Below are positions 1 to 6,614 of a stretch of DNA of 8,641 nt, piece after piece (position 1 is the first letter of the stretch; each line of letters begins with the position of its first letter). The stretch spans positions 266 through 8,906 of the forward strand of contig JAUNQM010000085.1 in assembly GCA_030536165.1 (NCBI GenBank). The letters run 5' to 3'. The translations under genes and the position numbers were made by a program. The stretch comes from Prevotellaceae bacterium. Its GTDB lineage: Bacteria; Bacteroidota; Bacteroidia; Bacteroidales; Bacteroidaceae. Under the pieces are notes generated by a model that made no database searches, had not been told where the DNA came from, and worked only from the letters and a program-made list of their open reading frames with translations.

Positions 1-92
1 TTTAACGTTGCATCATAAAATCATATACGTTAACCACTCTTCACATCTTCCACAACTGCACCCAGAACACTCCCTGAATGAAACATAAGTTC

Positions 93-135
93 TTAAAAAC
101 CAAAATCCCCAGACTCAGATGAGCCCGGGGACTTT
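93..135 (-). terminator. Intrinsic terminator of the rpsF-rpsR-rplI operon
   Basis: Read on the minus strand, 135 to 102 folds into a long hairpin. The outer stem pairs AAAGTCCCC with GGGGATTTT (one G-U pair), and the inner stem pairs GGGCTCA with TGAGTCT (two G-U pairs) around a tiny loop at about 118-119. It is followed by a U-rich stretch (GGTTTTTAAG, about 101-93). It lies about 25 nt after the rplI stop codon, where an operon terminator is expected. Confidence 0.8.
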
Positions 136-159
136 GCTAATATAAATTGATGTGTTGGC

Positions 160-720
160 TTATTCTGCCTTAGGTTCTTCTGCTACACCCATTTCTTCGA
201 GTGTCTCAGCTTCGTCAGCAGCCTTCTTTGCAGCAGCTTCCTGCTTGCGAGCCTTTGCTTCAGCAGCAAGTTCTTCAGCATTCTCTGCAACAACCTTTAC
301 TGGAACCTCAACGATTACGTCCTTATGATAGTGAACAAGTGCAACAAAGTCGCCAACCTTCTTCACGTCCTTCATTGTGACAATCTTGCGGTCAACTTCA
401 ATACCCTTTTCAGCGAGAGCATTTGCTACGTGAGCAGCACCTACTGAACCATAAGCTACGCCATTAGCACTAACCTTAACTGCGATTTCAACAGTTACGT
501 CCTTCAATGCGTCTGCCTTCTTCTGTGCTTCAGCCTTGATAGCCTCGAGCTTGCGAGCCTGCTGCTTGAGGTTTTCAGCAAGAATCTTCTTTGCCTGAGC
601 TGTTGCGATTATACCCTTACCTGTTGGGATAAGATAGTTACGTCCGTAACCAGGCTTTACATTAACGATTTCGTTCTTGAAGCCTAATCCTATGATATCT
701 TCTTTCAGTATAATTTCCAT
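160..720 (-). CDS. rplI: 50S ribosomal protein L9 (bL9) with C-terminal extension
   Basis: Ribosomal protein bL9 binds 23S rRNA at the base of the L1 stalk and helps frame maintenance. The N-terminal domain (residues 1 to about 50) shows the family signature around GYGRNYLIP (24-32). A long Lys/Ala-rich helix (about 40-75) leads to the C-terminal globular domain (about 76-147). The protein has 186 residues, while the family usually has about 150. The extra tail from about 147 on is rich in Ala, Glu and Lys and looks disordered or helical. The ATG at 718-720 is preceded by a strong AGGAGG SD five bases upstream. It is the last gene of the operon, 14 nt after rpsR, and is followed by an intrinsic terminator. 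Confidence 0.97.
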   Translation of the reverse strand: MEIILKEDIIGLGFKNEIVNVKPGYGRNYLIPTGKGIIATAQAKKILAENLKQQARKLEAIKAEAQKKADALKDVTVEIAVKVSANGVAYGSVGAAHVANALAEKGIEVDRKIVTMKDVKKVGDFVALVHYHKDVIVEVPVKVVAENAEELAAEAKARKQEAAAKKAADEAETLEEMGVAEEPKAE

Positions 721-725
721 AACTA

Positions 726-731
726 CCTCCT
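726..731 (-). promoter_or_regulatory. Strong Shine-Dalgarno of rplI
   Basis: The minus strand reads AGGAGG, then TAGTT, then ATG. The match to the anti-SD is full and the spacing (5 nt) is workable. This is unusual for Bacteroidota, where most genes lack an SD; seven of the eight genes outside rpsR and rplI in this window show none, and the eighth (the Fur-family gene) has only a weak purine run. Confidence 0.85.
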
Positions 732-734
732 ATT

Positions 735-1001
735 TTATTTCATCATATCAGTTACGTAAGGAAGCAATGCAATCTGGCGTGCACGCTTTACAGCCTGTGC
801 AACACGACGCTGATACTTCAGAGAGTTACCTGTAATGTAGCGAGGAAGAATCTTACCCTGCTCGTTGAGGAACTTCTTGAGGAATTCTGCATCCTTATAA
901 TCAATATACTTAATACCACTCTTCTTGAAACGGCAGTACTTTTTCTTCTTTGTATCGACTGCAACTGGAGTCAAATAACGTACTTCTTGATCTTGTGCCA
1001 T
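735..1001 (-). CDS. rpsR: 30S ribosomal protein S18 (bS18)
   Basis: S18 binds with S6 to the central domain of 16S rRNA on the platform of the small subunit. The 88 residues match the family in length. The diagnostic block ILPRYITGNSLKYQRRVAQA begins around residue 51 and continues into the signature VKRARQIALLPYV (71-83). A basic segment with KKKKYCRFKKSG lies near residues 18-29. The ATG (999-1001) sits 3 nt after the rpsF stop codon and 8 nt after a perfect AGGAGG located inside the end of rpsF, so the two genes are probably translationally coupled. The order rpsF-rpsR-rplI without an ssb or priB gene in between is usual for Bacteroidota. Confidence 0.97.
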   Translation of the reverse strand: MAQDQEVRYLTPVAVDTKKKKYCRFKKSGIKYIDYKDAEFLKKFLNEQGKILPRYITGNSLKYQRRVAQAVKRARQIALLPYVTDMMK

Positions 1002-1004
1002 GAT

Positions 1005-1352
1005 TTATGCCTCCTCTGCTTTTTGTGAATACTTCTTGCGACGCTTTTCTGCATATTCTACTGCATACTTGTCGAGCTTGACTGTCAAGAAACGGATAAC
1101 TTTCTCGTCACGACGGAAAGCAACTTCGAGAGTGTTAACAATAGTTGGCTCAGCCTTGAACTCGAAGAGGTTGTAAAAACCTGTTGACTTCTTGTCGATA
1201 GGATAAGCCATCTTCTTCAATCCCCAGGCCTCTTCGTTCAGCATTTCTGCACCATTGTCGGTGAGAACCTTCTTGAACTTAGCGACCGTTTCCTTCATCT
1301 GTTCGTCAGACAAAACGGGAGTTAAAATGAAAACGGTTTCGTAATTGTACAT
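1005..1352 (-). CDS. rpsF: 30S ribosomal protein S6 (bS6)
   Basis: S6 forms a heterodimer with S18 and binds the 16S rRNA platform. The 115-residue protein starts MYNYETVFIL, the classic beta-1 strand of S6. It continues with WGLKKMAYPI and the STGFYNLFEF strand (about 43-66), and then EVAFRRDEKVIRFLTVKLD (about 76-94), all typical of the ferredoxin-like S6 fold. The tail is short, Lys/Glu-rich and family-typical. The ATG at 1350-1352 has an AT-rich upstream region with no SD, in contrast to rpsR and rplI downstream. It is the first gene of the operon, with a strong promoter about 65 nt upstream. Confidence 0.97.
   Translation of the reverse strand: MYNYETVFILTPVLSDEQMKETVAKFKKVLTDNGAEMLNEEAWGLKKMAYPIDKKSTGFYNLFEFKAEPTIVNTLEVAFRRDEKVIRFLTVKLDKYAVEYAEKRRKKYSQKAEEA
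1010..1015 (-). promoter_or_regulatory. Strong Shine-Dalgarno of rpsR inside the 3' end of rpsF
   Basis: The minus strand reads AGGAGG, then 8 nt (CATAAATC), then ATG. The site overlaps the last sense codons of rpsF, and the rpsF stop codon TAA lies between it and the rpsR start. A full-strength SD on a Bacteroidota gene is rare, and here it belongs to S18. Confidence 0.85.
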
Positions 1353-1382
1353 ACTTTAATTAATTATTTGTTAAACGTTTTA

Positions 1383-1399
1383 CGCACCTTTTGGGCACG
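1383..1399 (-). promoter_or_regulatory. Leader hairpin of rpsF, possible S6:S18 autoregulatory site
   Basis: In the minus-strand transcript CGUGCC pairs with GGUGCG (two G-U pairs) around the loop CAAAA. A flanking AAAC/GUUU pair is possible further out. It lies between the predicted transcription start and the rpsF ATG. Many bacteria carry an S6:S18-binding motif containing a CCG triplet in the rpsF leader, and a CCG occurs at the 5' base of this hairpin. The fold is visible; the regulatory role is inferred, and I cannot confirm that the geometry matches the published consensus. Confidence 0.4.
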
Positions 1400-1418
1400 G
1401 TTTTTTGTTAAGCGGGCA

Positions 1419-1450
1419 CAAAGGTACAAATTTTATTTGATTCCTCCAAA
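1419..1450 (-). promoter_or_regulatory. Sigma-ABfr promoter of the rpsF operon
   Basis: The minus strand shows TTTG (1450-1447), a 20-bp spacer and TACCTTTG (1426-1419). This is an exact match to the Bacteroidota -33 TTTG and -7 TAnnTTTG consensus. Transcription would start near 1412-1415, giving a leader of about 60 nt. Confidence 0.85.
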
Positions 1451-1497
1451 TTTTCTTTTACTTTTTTGTTGTTTAGAGGCTTAGGGCGTTTATTTTA

Positions 1498-1525
1498 CGA
1501 TGTTTCGATGTTTCGATTTATCGAC
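1498..1525. repeat. Octanucleotide tandem repeat between two operons
   Basis: Two exact copies of cgatgttt (1498-1505, 1506-1513) are followed by a diverged copy, cgatttat (1514-1521), and a start of a fourth (cgac). The run lies just after the acetylesterase stop codon and upstream of the rpsF promoter. No clear terminator was recognised for the acetylesterase gene in this spacer. Confidence 0.6.
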
Positions 1526-1526
1526 T

Positions 1527-2405
1527 TTAGTCCTTTTTAGGAGCTAAACGAGTAAATTCCTTTACTTTCTTCTTATTGATGCATTTCTTTAGCGTTGGTT
1601 CTTGCCTTACCGTCTCATTGGCTAAAATGCCTGCAATAACCGACGCACCATAGATATTAAGGTGTGTGTCGTCTTGACGACCATTCGGAGCTGTCTTGTA
1701 TTTGCCAACTGGCAACCAGCAGAACAGGCTCTTTGATTTCTCCGGCCCCATTGGCTGGATAAGGTCGTGAGTAATACGCGTTGCATCGATGAACAAACAT
1801 CCCGTTTCCTGTGCGACATTGCGTGGCGCTACGACATAATCTCCGTGAGTATCAACCAAAGTGTCAGTCACGATTGCTGCATTCTTCTTCAATTCGCTGC
1901 CGTCTGCTTTCAGCAGAGCATCATCTGCTGCTACGGCATTTGGATCGACATAGAACTTGCGACGCACAATGCTATTCATAAGTATTGGCGTACCACCCTT
2001 TTCGCGCGTTTCTTCAATGAACTTCTTAAGGTTAGCATCAAATGTTGAGCCTGGGTCTGTGTGGCGGTCAGCCTTTGGCTTCTCGTCGTTATGGCCAAAC
2101 TGAATAATAACGTAATCACCTGGGCGTATTTTCTGAAAGACAGCCTGCCAACGCCCTTCGTCGATGAAACTTTTAGATGAACGCCCGTTGACAGCATGAT
2201 TATCTACAACAACTTTTGTGGAGTCGAAGAACATTTGCAACATCTGCCCCCACCCTCTTTCCTGGTTGTCAGCTTTGTCACCAGTAGTTGGTTTGTTTGC
2301 CATAGTGCTGTCGCCAATCATAAATATTGTGATTGGTCGGTTGCGGAGCGACGTAAGCATAAACAGAACTCCTGCAACAAGAAAGAATGTAATAAGGCGT
2401 TTCAT
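1527..2405 (-). CDS. Exported SGNH hydrolase, CE12-like rhamnogalacturonan acetylesterase
   Basis: The likely role is removal of acetyl groups from rhamnogalacturonan or related pectic or xylan chains in the periplasm or outside the cell. A hydrophobic N-terminus (residues 3-20) looks like a signal peptide or signal anchor, and there is no lipobox cysteine. The SGNH blocks are complete: IGDST with nucleophile Ser33, the Gly of NGRSS (73-77), GHND (104-107) with the oxyanion Asn106, and the DDTH block with Asp245 and His248. Length (292) and the Trp/Gly-rich ERGWGQ stretch (49-54) fit the CE12 esterases. The gene begins 5 nt after the hisS stop codon, so it is probably cotranscribed with it. 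No SusC/SusD or glycoside hydrolase genes are nearby, so this is not an obvious polysaccharide utilisation locus. The substrate is an inference from the family. Confidence 0.87.
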   Translation of the reverse strand: MKRLITFFLVAGVLFMLTSLRNRPITIFMIGDSTMANKPTTGDKADNQERGWGQMLQMFFDSTKVVVDNHAVNGRSSKSFIDEGRWQAVFQKIRPGDYVIIQFGHNDEKPKADRHTDPGSTFDANLKKFIEETREKGGTPILMNSIVRRKFYVDPNAVAADDALLKADGSELKKNAAIVTDTLVDTHGDYVVAPRNVAQETGCLFIDATRITHDLIQPMGPEKSKSLFCWLPVGKYKTAPNGRQDDTHLNIYGASVIAGILANETVRQEPTLKKCINKKKVKEFTRLAPKKD

Positions 2406-2410
2406 TTGAA

Positions 2411-3706
2411 CTATCTTACTTTCTTTATCAATTCCTCAACTGACACAAGCTCCTGTTCACCTTTTTCCATATTCTTGAGCATAACCTTCCCTTCTGCAAT
2501 CTCGTTGTCGCCTGCTAAAGCGACAAATGGGATTTGCTTTGCGTTGGCATAAGTCATCTGCTTCTTCATCTTTACCGAATCAGGATAGATTTCACACCTG
2601 ATTCCGTTATTACGAAGTTCTGCAAGTATCGGCAAACAATATTCTGTTTCCTTTTCACCAAAGTTGATGAATAGAACCTGAGTACCGGTCATTGTCTCCT
2701 TTGGATAGAGGTCGAGTTGGTTGAGCACATCAAAGATTCTATCTGCTCCGAATGATATTCCTACACCGCTTACTCCAGGAAGTCCAAAGATTCCTGTCAG
2801 GTTATCGTAGCGACCGCCACCAGTAATACTTCCTATCTCCACATCGAGAGCTTTTACTTCAAAGATTGCGCCTGTGTAATAGTTCAAGCCGCGTGCAAGG
2901 CTGAGGTCGAGATTAAGAACGGATTTGAGGTTCTTGAGTTTTGAAATAATAAACTCAACTTCATCAAGTCCCTTCAGACCAGTCTCACTATCCTTGAGCA
3001 GTTCGCGCATTGTTGCAAGTTTCTCCTCGTTCGTACCAGACAAAGTGAGAATCGGTTCAATCTTTGCGACCTGTTCAGCAGTAAGCCCACGCTCTATCAA
3101 TTCGTTCTTGACATTGTCGAGTCCAATCTTATCAAGCTTATCAATGGCAACCGTGATGTCAATAATCTTATCGGCTTCACCAATCATCTCGGCGATGCCT
3201 GTGAGAATCTTGCGGTTGTTGATTTTTATTTCAATGCGAACTCCAAACTTCGTGAATACAGTATCAACTATTTGCATCAGCTCCACTTCGTTGAGGAGAG
3301 AATCAGAGCCAACGACGTCGGCATCACACTGATAGAATTCGCGATAACGTCCCTTCTGCGGACGGTCGGCACGCCATACTGGCTGAATCTGATAACGCTT
3401 GAAAGGGAACTGCAAGTCGTTTCGATGCATTACAACAAAACGTGCGAATGGCACAGTAAGGTCGTAGCGAAGACCCTTCTCTGGTGCAAGTGTTGCCTTT
3501 TCGCCTGAGTTCTGAATGCGGAACAGGAGTTTATCACCTTCCTCACCATACTTACCCATGAGCGTAGAGAGTTGCTCCATTGCAGGAGTCTCTATCTGCT
3601 GATAACCGTAGAGTTGATATACTGATTTTATTGTTTCAAAAATGTAGTTACGCTTTGCCATCTCAATAGATGAGAAGTCGCGTGTACCTTTTGGGATGCT
3701 TACCAT
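2411..3706 (-). CDS. hisS: Histidyl-tRNA synthetase
   Basis: This cytoplasmic class II synthetase charges tRNA-His with histidine. Visible in order are KGTRDF (6-11), the motif 1 region ending in ETP (39-41), YDLTVPFAR (81-89), the motif 2 region with the WRADRPQKGRYREFYQCD stretch (111-128), the histidine-specific HisA motif ARGLNYYTG (271-279), GGGRYDNL (297-304), and motif 3 GISFGADRI (316-324). The C-terminal alpha/beta anticodon-binding domain runs from about 340 to 431. The length of 431 residues is normal. The start MVSIPKGTRDF fits the usual N-terminus. It lies 11 nt after the Fur-family gene and 5 nt before the acetylesterase, without an SD. No T-box or other leader is visible before it, which is consistent with transcription from further upstream. 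Confidence 0.97.
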   Translation of the reverse strand: MVSIPKGTRDFSSIEMAKRNYIFETIKSVYQLYGYQQIETPAMEQLSTLMGKYGEEGDKLLFRIQNSGEKATLAPEKGLRYDLTVPFARFVVMHRNDLQFPFKRYQIQPVWRADRPQKGRYREFYQCDADVVGSDSLLNEVELMQIVDTVFTKFGVRIEIKINNRKILTGIAEMIGEADKIIDITVAIDKLDKIGLDNVKNELIERGLTAEQVAKIEPILTLSGTNEEKLATMRELLKDSETGLKGLDEVEFIISKLKNLKSVLNLDLSLARGLNYYTGAIFEVKALDVEIGSITGGGRYDNLTGIFGLPGVSGVGISFGADRIFDVLNQLDLYPKETMTGTQVLFINFGEKETEYCLPILAELRNNGIRCEIYPDSVKMKKQMTYANAKQIPFVALAGDNEIAEGKVMLKNMEKGEQELVSVEELIKKVR

Positions 3707-3717
3707 AATTATTGTTT

Positions 3718-4209
3718 CTATTTAACTTTGTTTTTTAGTTTCTTCTCTTGCTCCTTCTTCTGGCGAGTTGACTTTGCTATGCAAGAGCTACAGATGCCAT
3801 AAACCGTAATCGAAAAGGTTTCATTACGAAATCGCTTGGTCGGAATATTGTTGAGCAAAGCAGGAATGCTCCTTATGTGCAACTCAGTTATCTTGCCGCA
3901 TGAAGTGCACACTTGGCAGCAATGATTTTTTCGTCCTATCGCAGCCTCATACTTCACTTCCCCCTCCATCTGGTGCCTGATAATCAAGTGCAAGTTTATA
4001 AAGAGGCGAAGCGTATTATATAATGTAGCCCTACTGACGATGAAGCGGTCACGTTCCAATGCCTGTTGGATGTCGTAAATAGAGCACATTGCAGAAAATG
4101 AATAAATCAATTCCAACAAATAGTACCTCTCAGCCGTCTTGCGATGATTGCCCGTCGAAAGATAGCTGTCAAGTATTTCACGTGCTTTTTTAAATGATTG
4201 CTTATCCAA
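3718..4209 (-). CDS. Fur-family metal-responsive transcriptional regulator (TTG start)
   Basis: This is a DNA-binding regulator of the Fur/PerR/Zur group. The winged-helix domain covers about residues 20-85, with RATLYNTLRLF (60-70) matching the family recognition helix. The dimerisation domain holds two structural zinc CxxC pairs, Cys101-Cys104 (CTSC) and Cys140-Cys143 (CSSC). The usual His-rich HHDH-type segment before the first pair is changed to NHCC (95-98), so the sensory metal site may differ and the ligand (Fe, Zn, Mn or peroxide) cannot be assigned. The tail (147-163) is very Lys-rich. The only possible start is the TTG at 4207-4209, because an in-frame stop lies three codons upstream and the next Met (41) is inside the DNA-binding domain. 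It overlaps the end of the upstream gene by 8 bp and is probably translationally coupled. Confidence 0.88.
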   Translation of the reverse strand: MDKQSFKKAREILDSYLSTGNHRKTAERYYLLELIYSFSAMCSIYDIQQALERDRFIVSRATLYNTLRLFINLHLIIRHQMEGEVKYEAAIGRKNHCCQVCTSCGKITELHIRSIPALLNNIPTKRFRNETFSITVYGICSSCIAKSTRQKKEQEKKLKNKVK

Positions 4210-4636
4210 TTCTCTTCAATATGTTTTGCCCACAGATTACCTGCAGCCTATTATTACTTTCTATTGCCTTTTCGGCTATTTCTCTTGCGTATGGAGTATA
4301 GCGCAGCAGATTAAACGACAACCACTCTGCCATCTCCTGTGTAGTAAGAGATGCAACCCATTGCTCAGCCGTTTCTTTATTCAACAGTTCGTGTGGCATT
4401 ACAAGCGTTGCAAGGATTTTACACTCACGAATGTCTTCGTCCCACAGCTGGGTAGCAAGCACAAACTGGTCTTCAACGTCAGGCGTCTTTTCTATAATCT
4501 CAGCCGCCATTTCTTGCAGGTGCTGAATAGAAATGCCCCAGATGAGTTTGTAATTAAGCCCCTTCTCTCTCATTGAAGCGGCTGTTACACCGTTCATGTA
4601 AAGTCGGAAACTTTGCTTTATTTCATTTAGTTCCAT
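4202..4636 (-). CDS. Short DNA alkylation repair (AlkD-like HEAT repeat) family protein
   Basis: The 144-residue protein is almost all helical. The segment FVLATQLWDEDIRECKILATLVMP (about 58-81) resembles the HEAT-like repeats of AlkD/AlkC-type proteins, in which a Trp-containing helix precedes the E-x-x-x-L-A helix. Full AlkD proteins have about 220-240 residues, so roughly the C-terminal third is missing and glycosylase activity is doubtful. I chose the ATG at 4634-4636 (MELNEIKQSF). A longer reading from 4696 would run 74 bp into the peptidase gene and adds a segment with no family character. The start overlaps the peptidase stop by 14 bp and its stop overlaps the regulator start by 8 bp. 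The family assignment is by general pattern only. Confidence 0.6.
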   Translation of the reverse strand: MELNEIKQSFRLYMNGVTAASMREKGLNYKLIWGISIQHLQEMAAEIIEKTPDVEDQFVLATQLWDEDIRECKILATLVMPHELLNKETAEQWVASLTTQEMAEWLSFNLLRYTPYAREIAEKAIESNNRLQVICGQNILKRIG

Positions 4637-6602
4637 ATTGCTTTGAATAGCGAAGCATTTGTGCATCGTACGTCTCGGTGTAGTCGACCTTAACATCTGT
4701 AACCTTTCCGTTCTCGTCGAAAACAGGAGTCATCACAGGGTTAATGAATCCCTTGTAAGGAGCTATGTTGAGTTTCTTGTAGCGGTCAAGCACGTTTTCG
4801 TGTATTTCCTTGTTAACCTTCACGCCGTATGTCTCAACAAGATTCTTGCAGGCATCAAAGTCGCCTTCGCTTTTAATACGCTGCACCTCAGCAAGGAGTT
4901 CAGCAACAAGGTTGCGCAGTTCCTTGTAGTCGTTTATCTTCAGGAATATCTTACCATCACGCTTTACAAGCTCCATCACATTGTCTTTCTTTCCCTTTTC
5001 AAAACACCAGTTGGCTATAAGCGCGCGGTTTCTCATGTGAGCCTCCTCAATGTTATCGCCTGGCTTGATGCGCACAAGCTGAGTCATCAATCCGTTCATC
5101 ATCTGGCTATAGTAGCTTGCCTTGTATGCCTCATCGTTTGGCAGCAAACCAAGTTCTACGAGTTTCGGGTCAGCAAGATAATAGAGGGCGAACAAGTCTG
5201 CACGTGTTTCCTCATTTGTACTGCTATAGTTCTTCAGAGCATCTGGGTCGGTACCAGGAAGAAGTTGTCCGCTTGCATGACCAAGACATTCGTGGAGGTC
5301 GGTATGCAGATAGTCGCAGTCATCACCATAGTCTTCTATGAGTTTACGTGTTTCTTCGTCTATCACGAATTCTTCACTAAAGCCGTTCCCATGTGCAGCC
5401 TTGTTGTATGCATCGGTAATATTGCTAATAGTAACACTCTTGCTACCATGTTCTGCTCTTATCCAATCTGAGTTTGGCAAGTTGATGCCGATTGGTGTTG
5501 AAGGATATGAGTCACCAGCAAGCATTGCTGTGTTGATAACATTTGCCGTGATACCTTTCACCTTTGGCTTGCGGAAAATAGGATTCACTGGCGAATGATC
5601 TTCAAACCACTGTGCATTGTCGCTGATAGTCTTTGTGCGCTTTGTTGCTTCAAGGTCTTTATACTGCACAATGCCTTCATACGTACCCTTCATGCTCAGA
5701 GGGTCGCCATAAGTCTCAATAAAGCCACATATGAAATCTACCATGCCTTCAAGTGTGCCAACCCATGCTATTGAGTACTCGTCAAAGTCTTCAAGATTAC
5801 CCGAGTTAAAGTATTTTACAAGCTTCTCGATAACTTCCTTCTGCTTGTCGTTTTCTGCGTATGGCAATGCCTTATTCAGGTTTGCAACTATCTTGCTGAT
5901 GTACTTGCCGTACTTGCCTCCGACTTTCCATACGTCTTCAACAATCTTTCCTTTCTTTTCTATCAGCGTAGAGTTGAGACCAAACATAGGCAGATTAGCA
6001 CCCTTGCCTTCTTTCATTTTTGCGTAGAAGTCCTCTGCCTCTTTCTGCGTAACGCCTTCGCCATAGAAGTTGTGAGCAGACGTAAGCACTACGTCGGCAT
6101 CTGCAGCAAGGTTAACGCCTTTTGCCAACAAGGTAGGGTCGAAGATAACCTTGCACAACGTGTCAAGGTTCTTGACTTTAATCTTGCAGGACTTGACTTG
6201 ATTACGCAGCCAGTCTTCAGTAAAGCCTGGCTTGAACTTGTCTTGTGAATAATGGTGGTAGATTCCATTGCCAAACCACACCTGTTTGATGTAAGTCGTG
6301 AACGCTTTCCAGTCGTCAGTATTCTTATCACCCTTGAAGTTAGTATAGACGCCTTCAAGAAGATTACGAATCTCCAGATTATATTTTCCTTGTTGATCAG
6401 TTGTGATGTCTCGTCCCCAAAGCGCTGCTTCCGAAAGATAGTAAATGTACGCCTTCTGGTTAGGTGTAAGGTTTTCAAAACCATTCAACTTGTAACGCAG
6501 CATTTGTATGTCAGCAAACCTTTCGTTGTTATATGGAAAGTTGTCTGCTTCAATGTCAATCACTTGTAATGCCATGATTAGAATTATAAAAAGTTTTTTC
6601 AT
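4623..6602 (-). CDS. Exported M49-family dipeptidyl peptidase III
   Basis: This zinc metallopeptidase removes dipeptides from the N-terminus of short peptides. The M49 zinc site is complete: HECLGH (437-442), with ligands His437 and His442 and catalytic Glu438, and the second motif EETRAD (464-469), with Glu465 as the expected third ligand. The cysteine inside the hexapeptide (Cys439) matches the form known from the Bacteroides thetaiotaomicron enzyme. The length of 659 residues is close to that enzyme. The N-terminus MKKLFIILIMALQV is hydrophobic and signal-peptide-like, which suggests periplasmic peptide use, although no sharp cleavage site is seen. The ATG at 6600-6602 has no SD. No clear promoter is visible in the 94-nt spacer before it, which is filled by a large inverted repeat. 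It overlaps the downstream AlkD-like gene by 14 bp. Confidence 0.93.
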   Translation of the reverse strand: MKKLFIILIMALQVIDIEADNFPYNNERFADIQMLRYKLNGFENLTPNQKAYIYYLSEAALWGRDITTDQQGKYNLEIRNLLEGVYTNFKGDKNTDDWKAFTTYIKQVWFGNGIYHHYSQDKFKPGFTEDWLRNQVKSCKIKVKNLDTLCKVIFDPTLLAKGVNLAADADVVLTSAHNFYGEGVTQKEAEDFYAKMKEGKGANLPMFGLNSTLIEKKGKIVEDVWKVGGKYGKYISKIVANLNKALPYAENDKQKEVIEKLVKYFNSGNLEDFDEYSIAWVGTLEGMVDFICGFIETYGDPLSMKGTYEGIVQYKDLEATKRTKTISDNAQWFEDHSPVNPIFRKPKVKGITANVINTAMLAGDSYPSTPIGINLPNSDWIRAEHGSKSVTISNITDAYNKAAHGNGFSEEFVIDEETRKLIEDYGDDCDYLHTDLHECLGHASGQLLPGTDPDALKNYSSTNEETRADLFALYYLADPKLVELGLLPNDEAYKASYYSQMMNGLMTQLVRIKPGDNIEEAHMRNRALIANWCFEKGKKDNVMELVKRDGKIFLKINDYKELRNLVAELLAEVQRIKSEGDFDACKNLVETYGVKVNKEIHENVLDRYKKLNIAPYKGFINPVMTPVFDENGKVTDVKVDYTETYDAQMLRYSKQYGTK

Positions 6603-6614
6603 TTTGTTAAATTA

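Noticed and set aside
1498..1525. Octamer repeat as binding site of a regulator for rpsF
   Set aside because: It lies about 50 bp upstream of the -33 box and is a simple tandem duplication; nothing ties it to regulation.
1530..1556. Hairpin at the end of the acetylesterase gene as its terminator
   Set aside because: TTTAG...CTAAA can pair on the minus strand, but it lies within the coding end and no U-tract follows; support is too weak.
4637..4696. Upstream extension of the AlkD-like protein (start at 4696)
   Set aside because: It would add 20 residues translated from the peptidase coding region with no helical or family character; the ATG at 4634-4636 gives a typical short overlap.
4659..5471. 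Long open frame on the plus strand opposite the M49 peptidase (270 codons)
   Set aside because: It lies wholly opposite a peptidase gene with complete zinc motifs, and its translation shows no recognisable family; it is a shadow frame.
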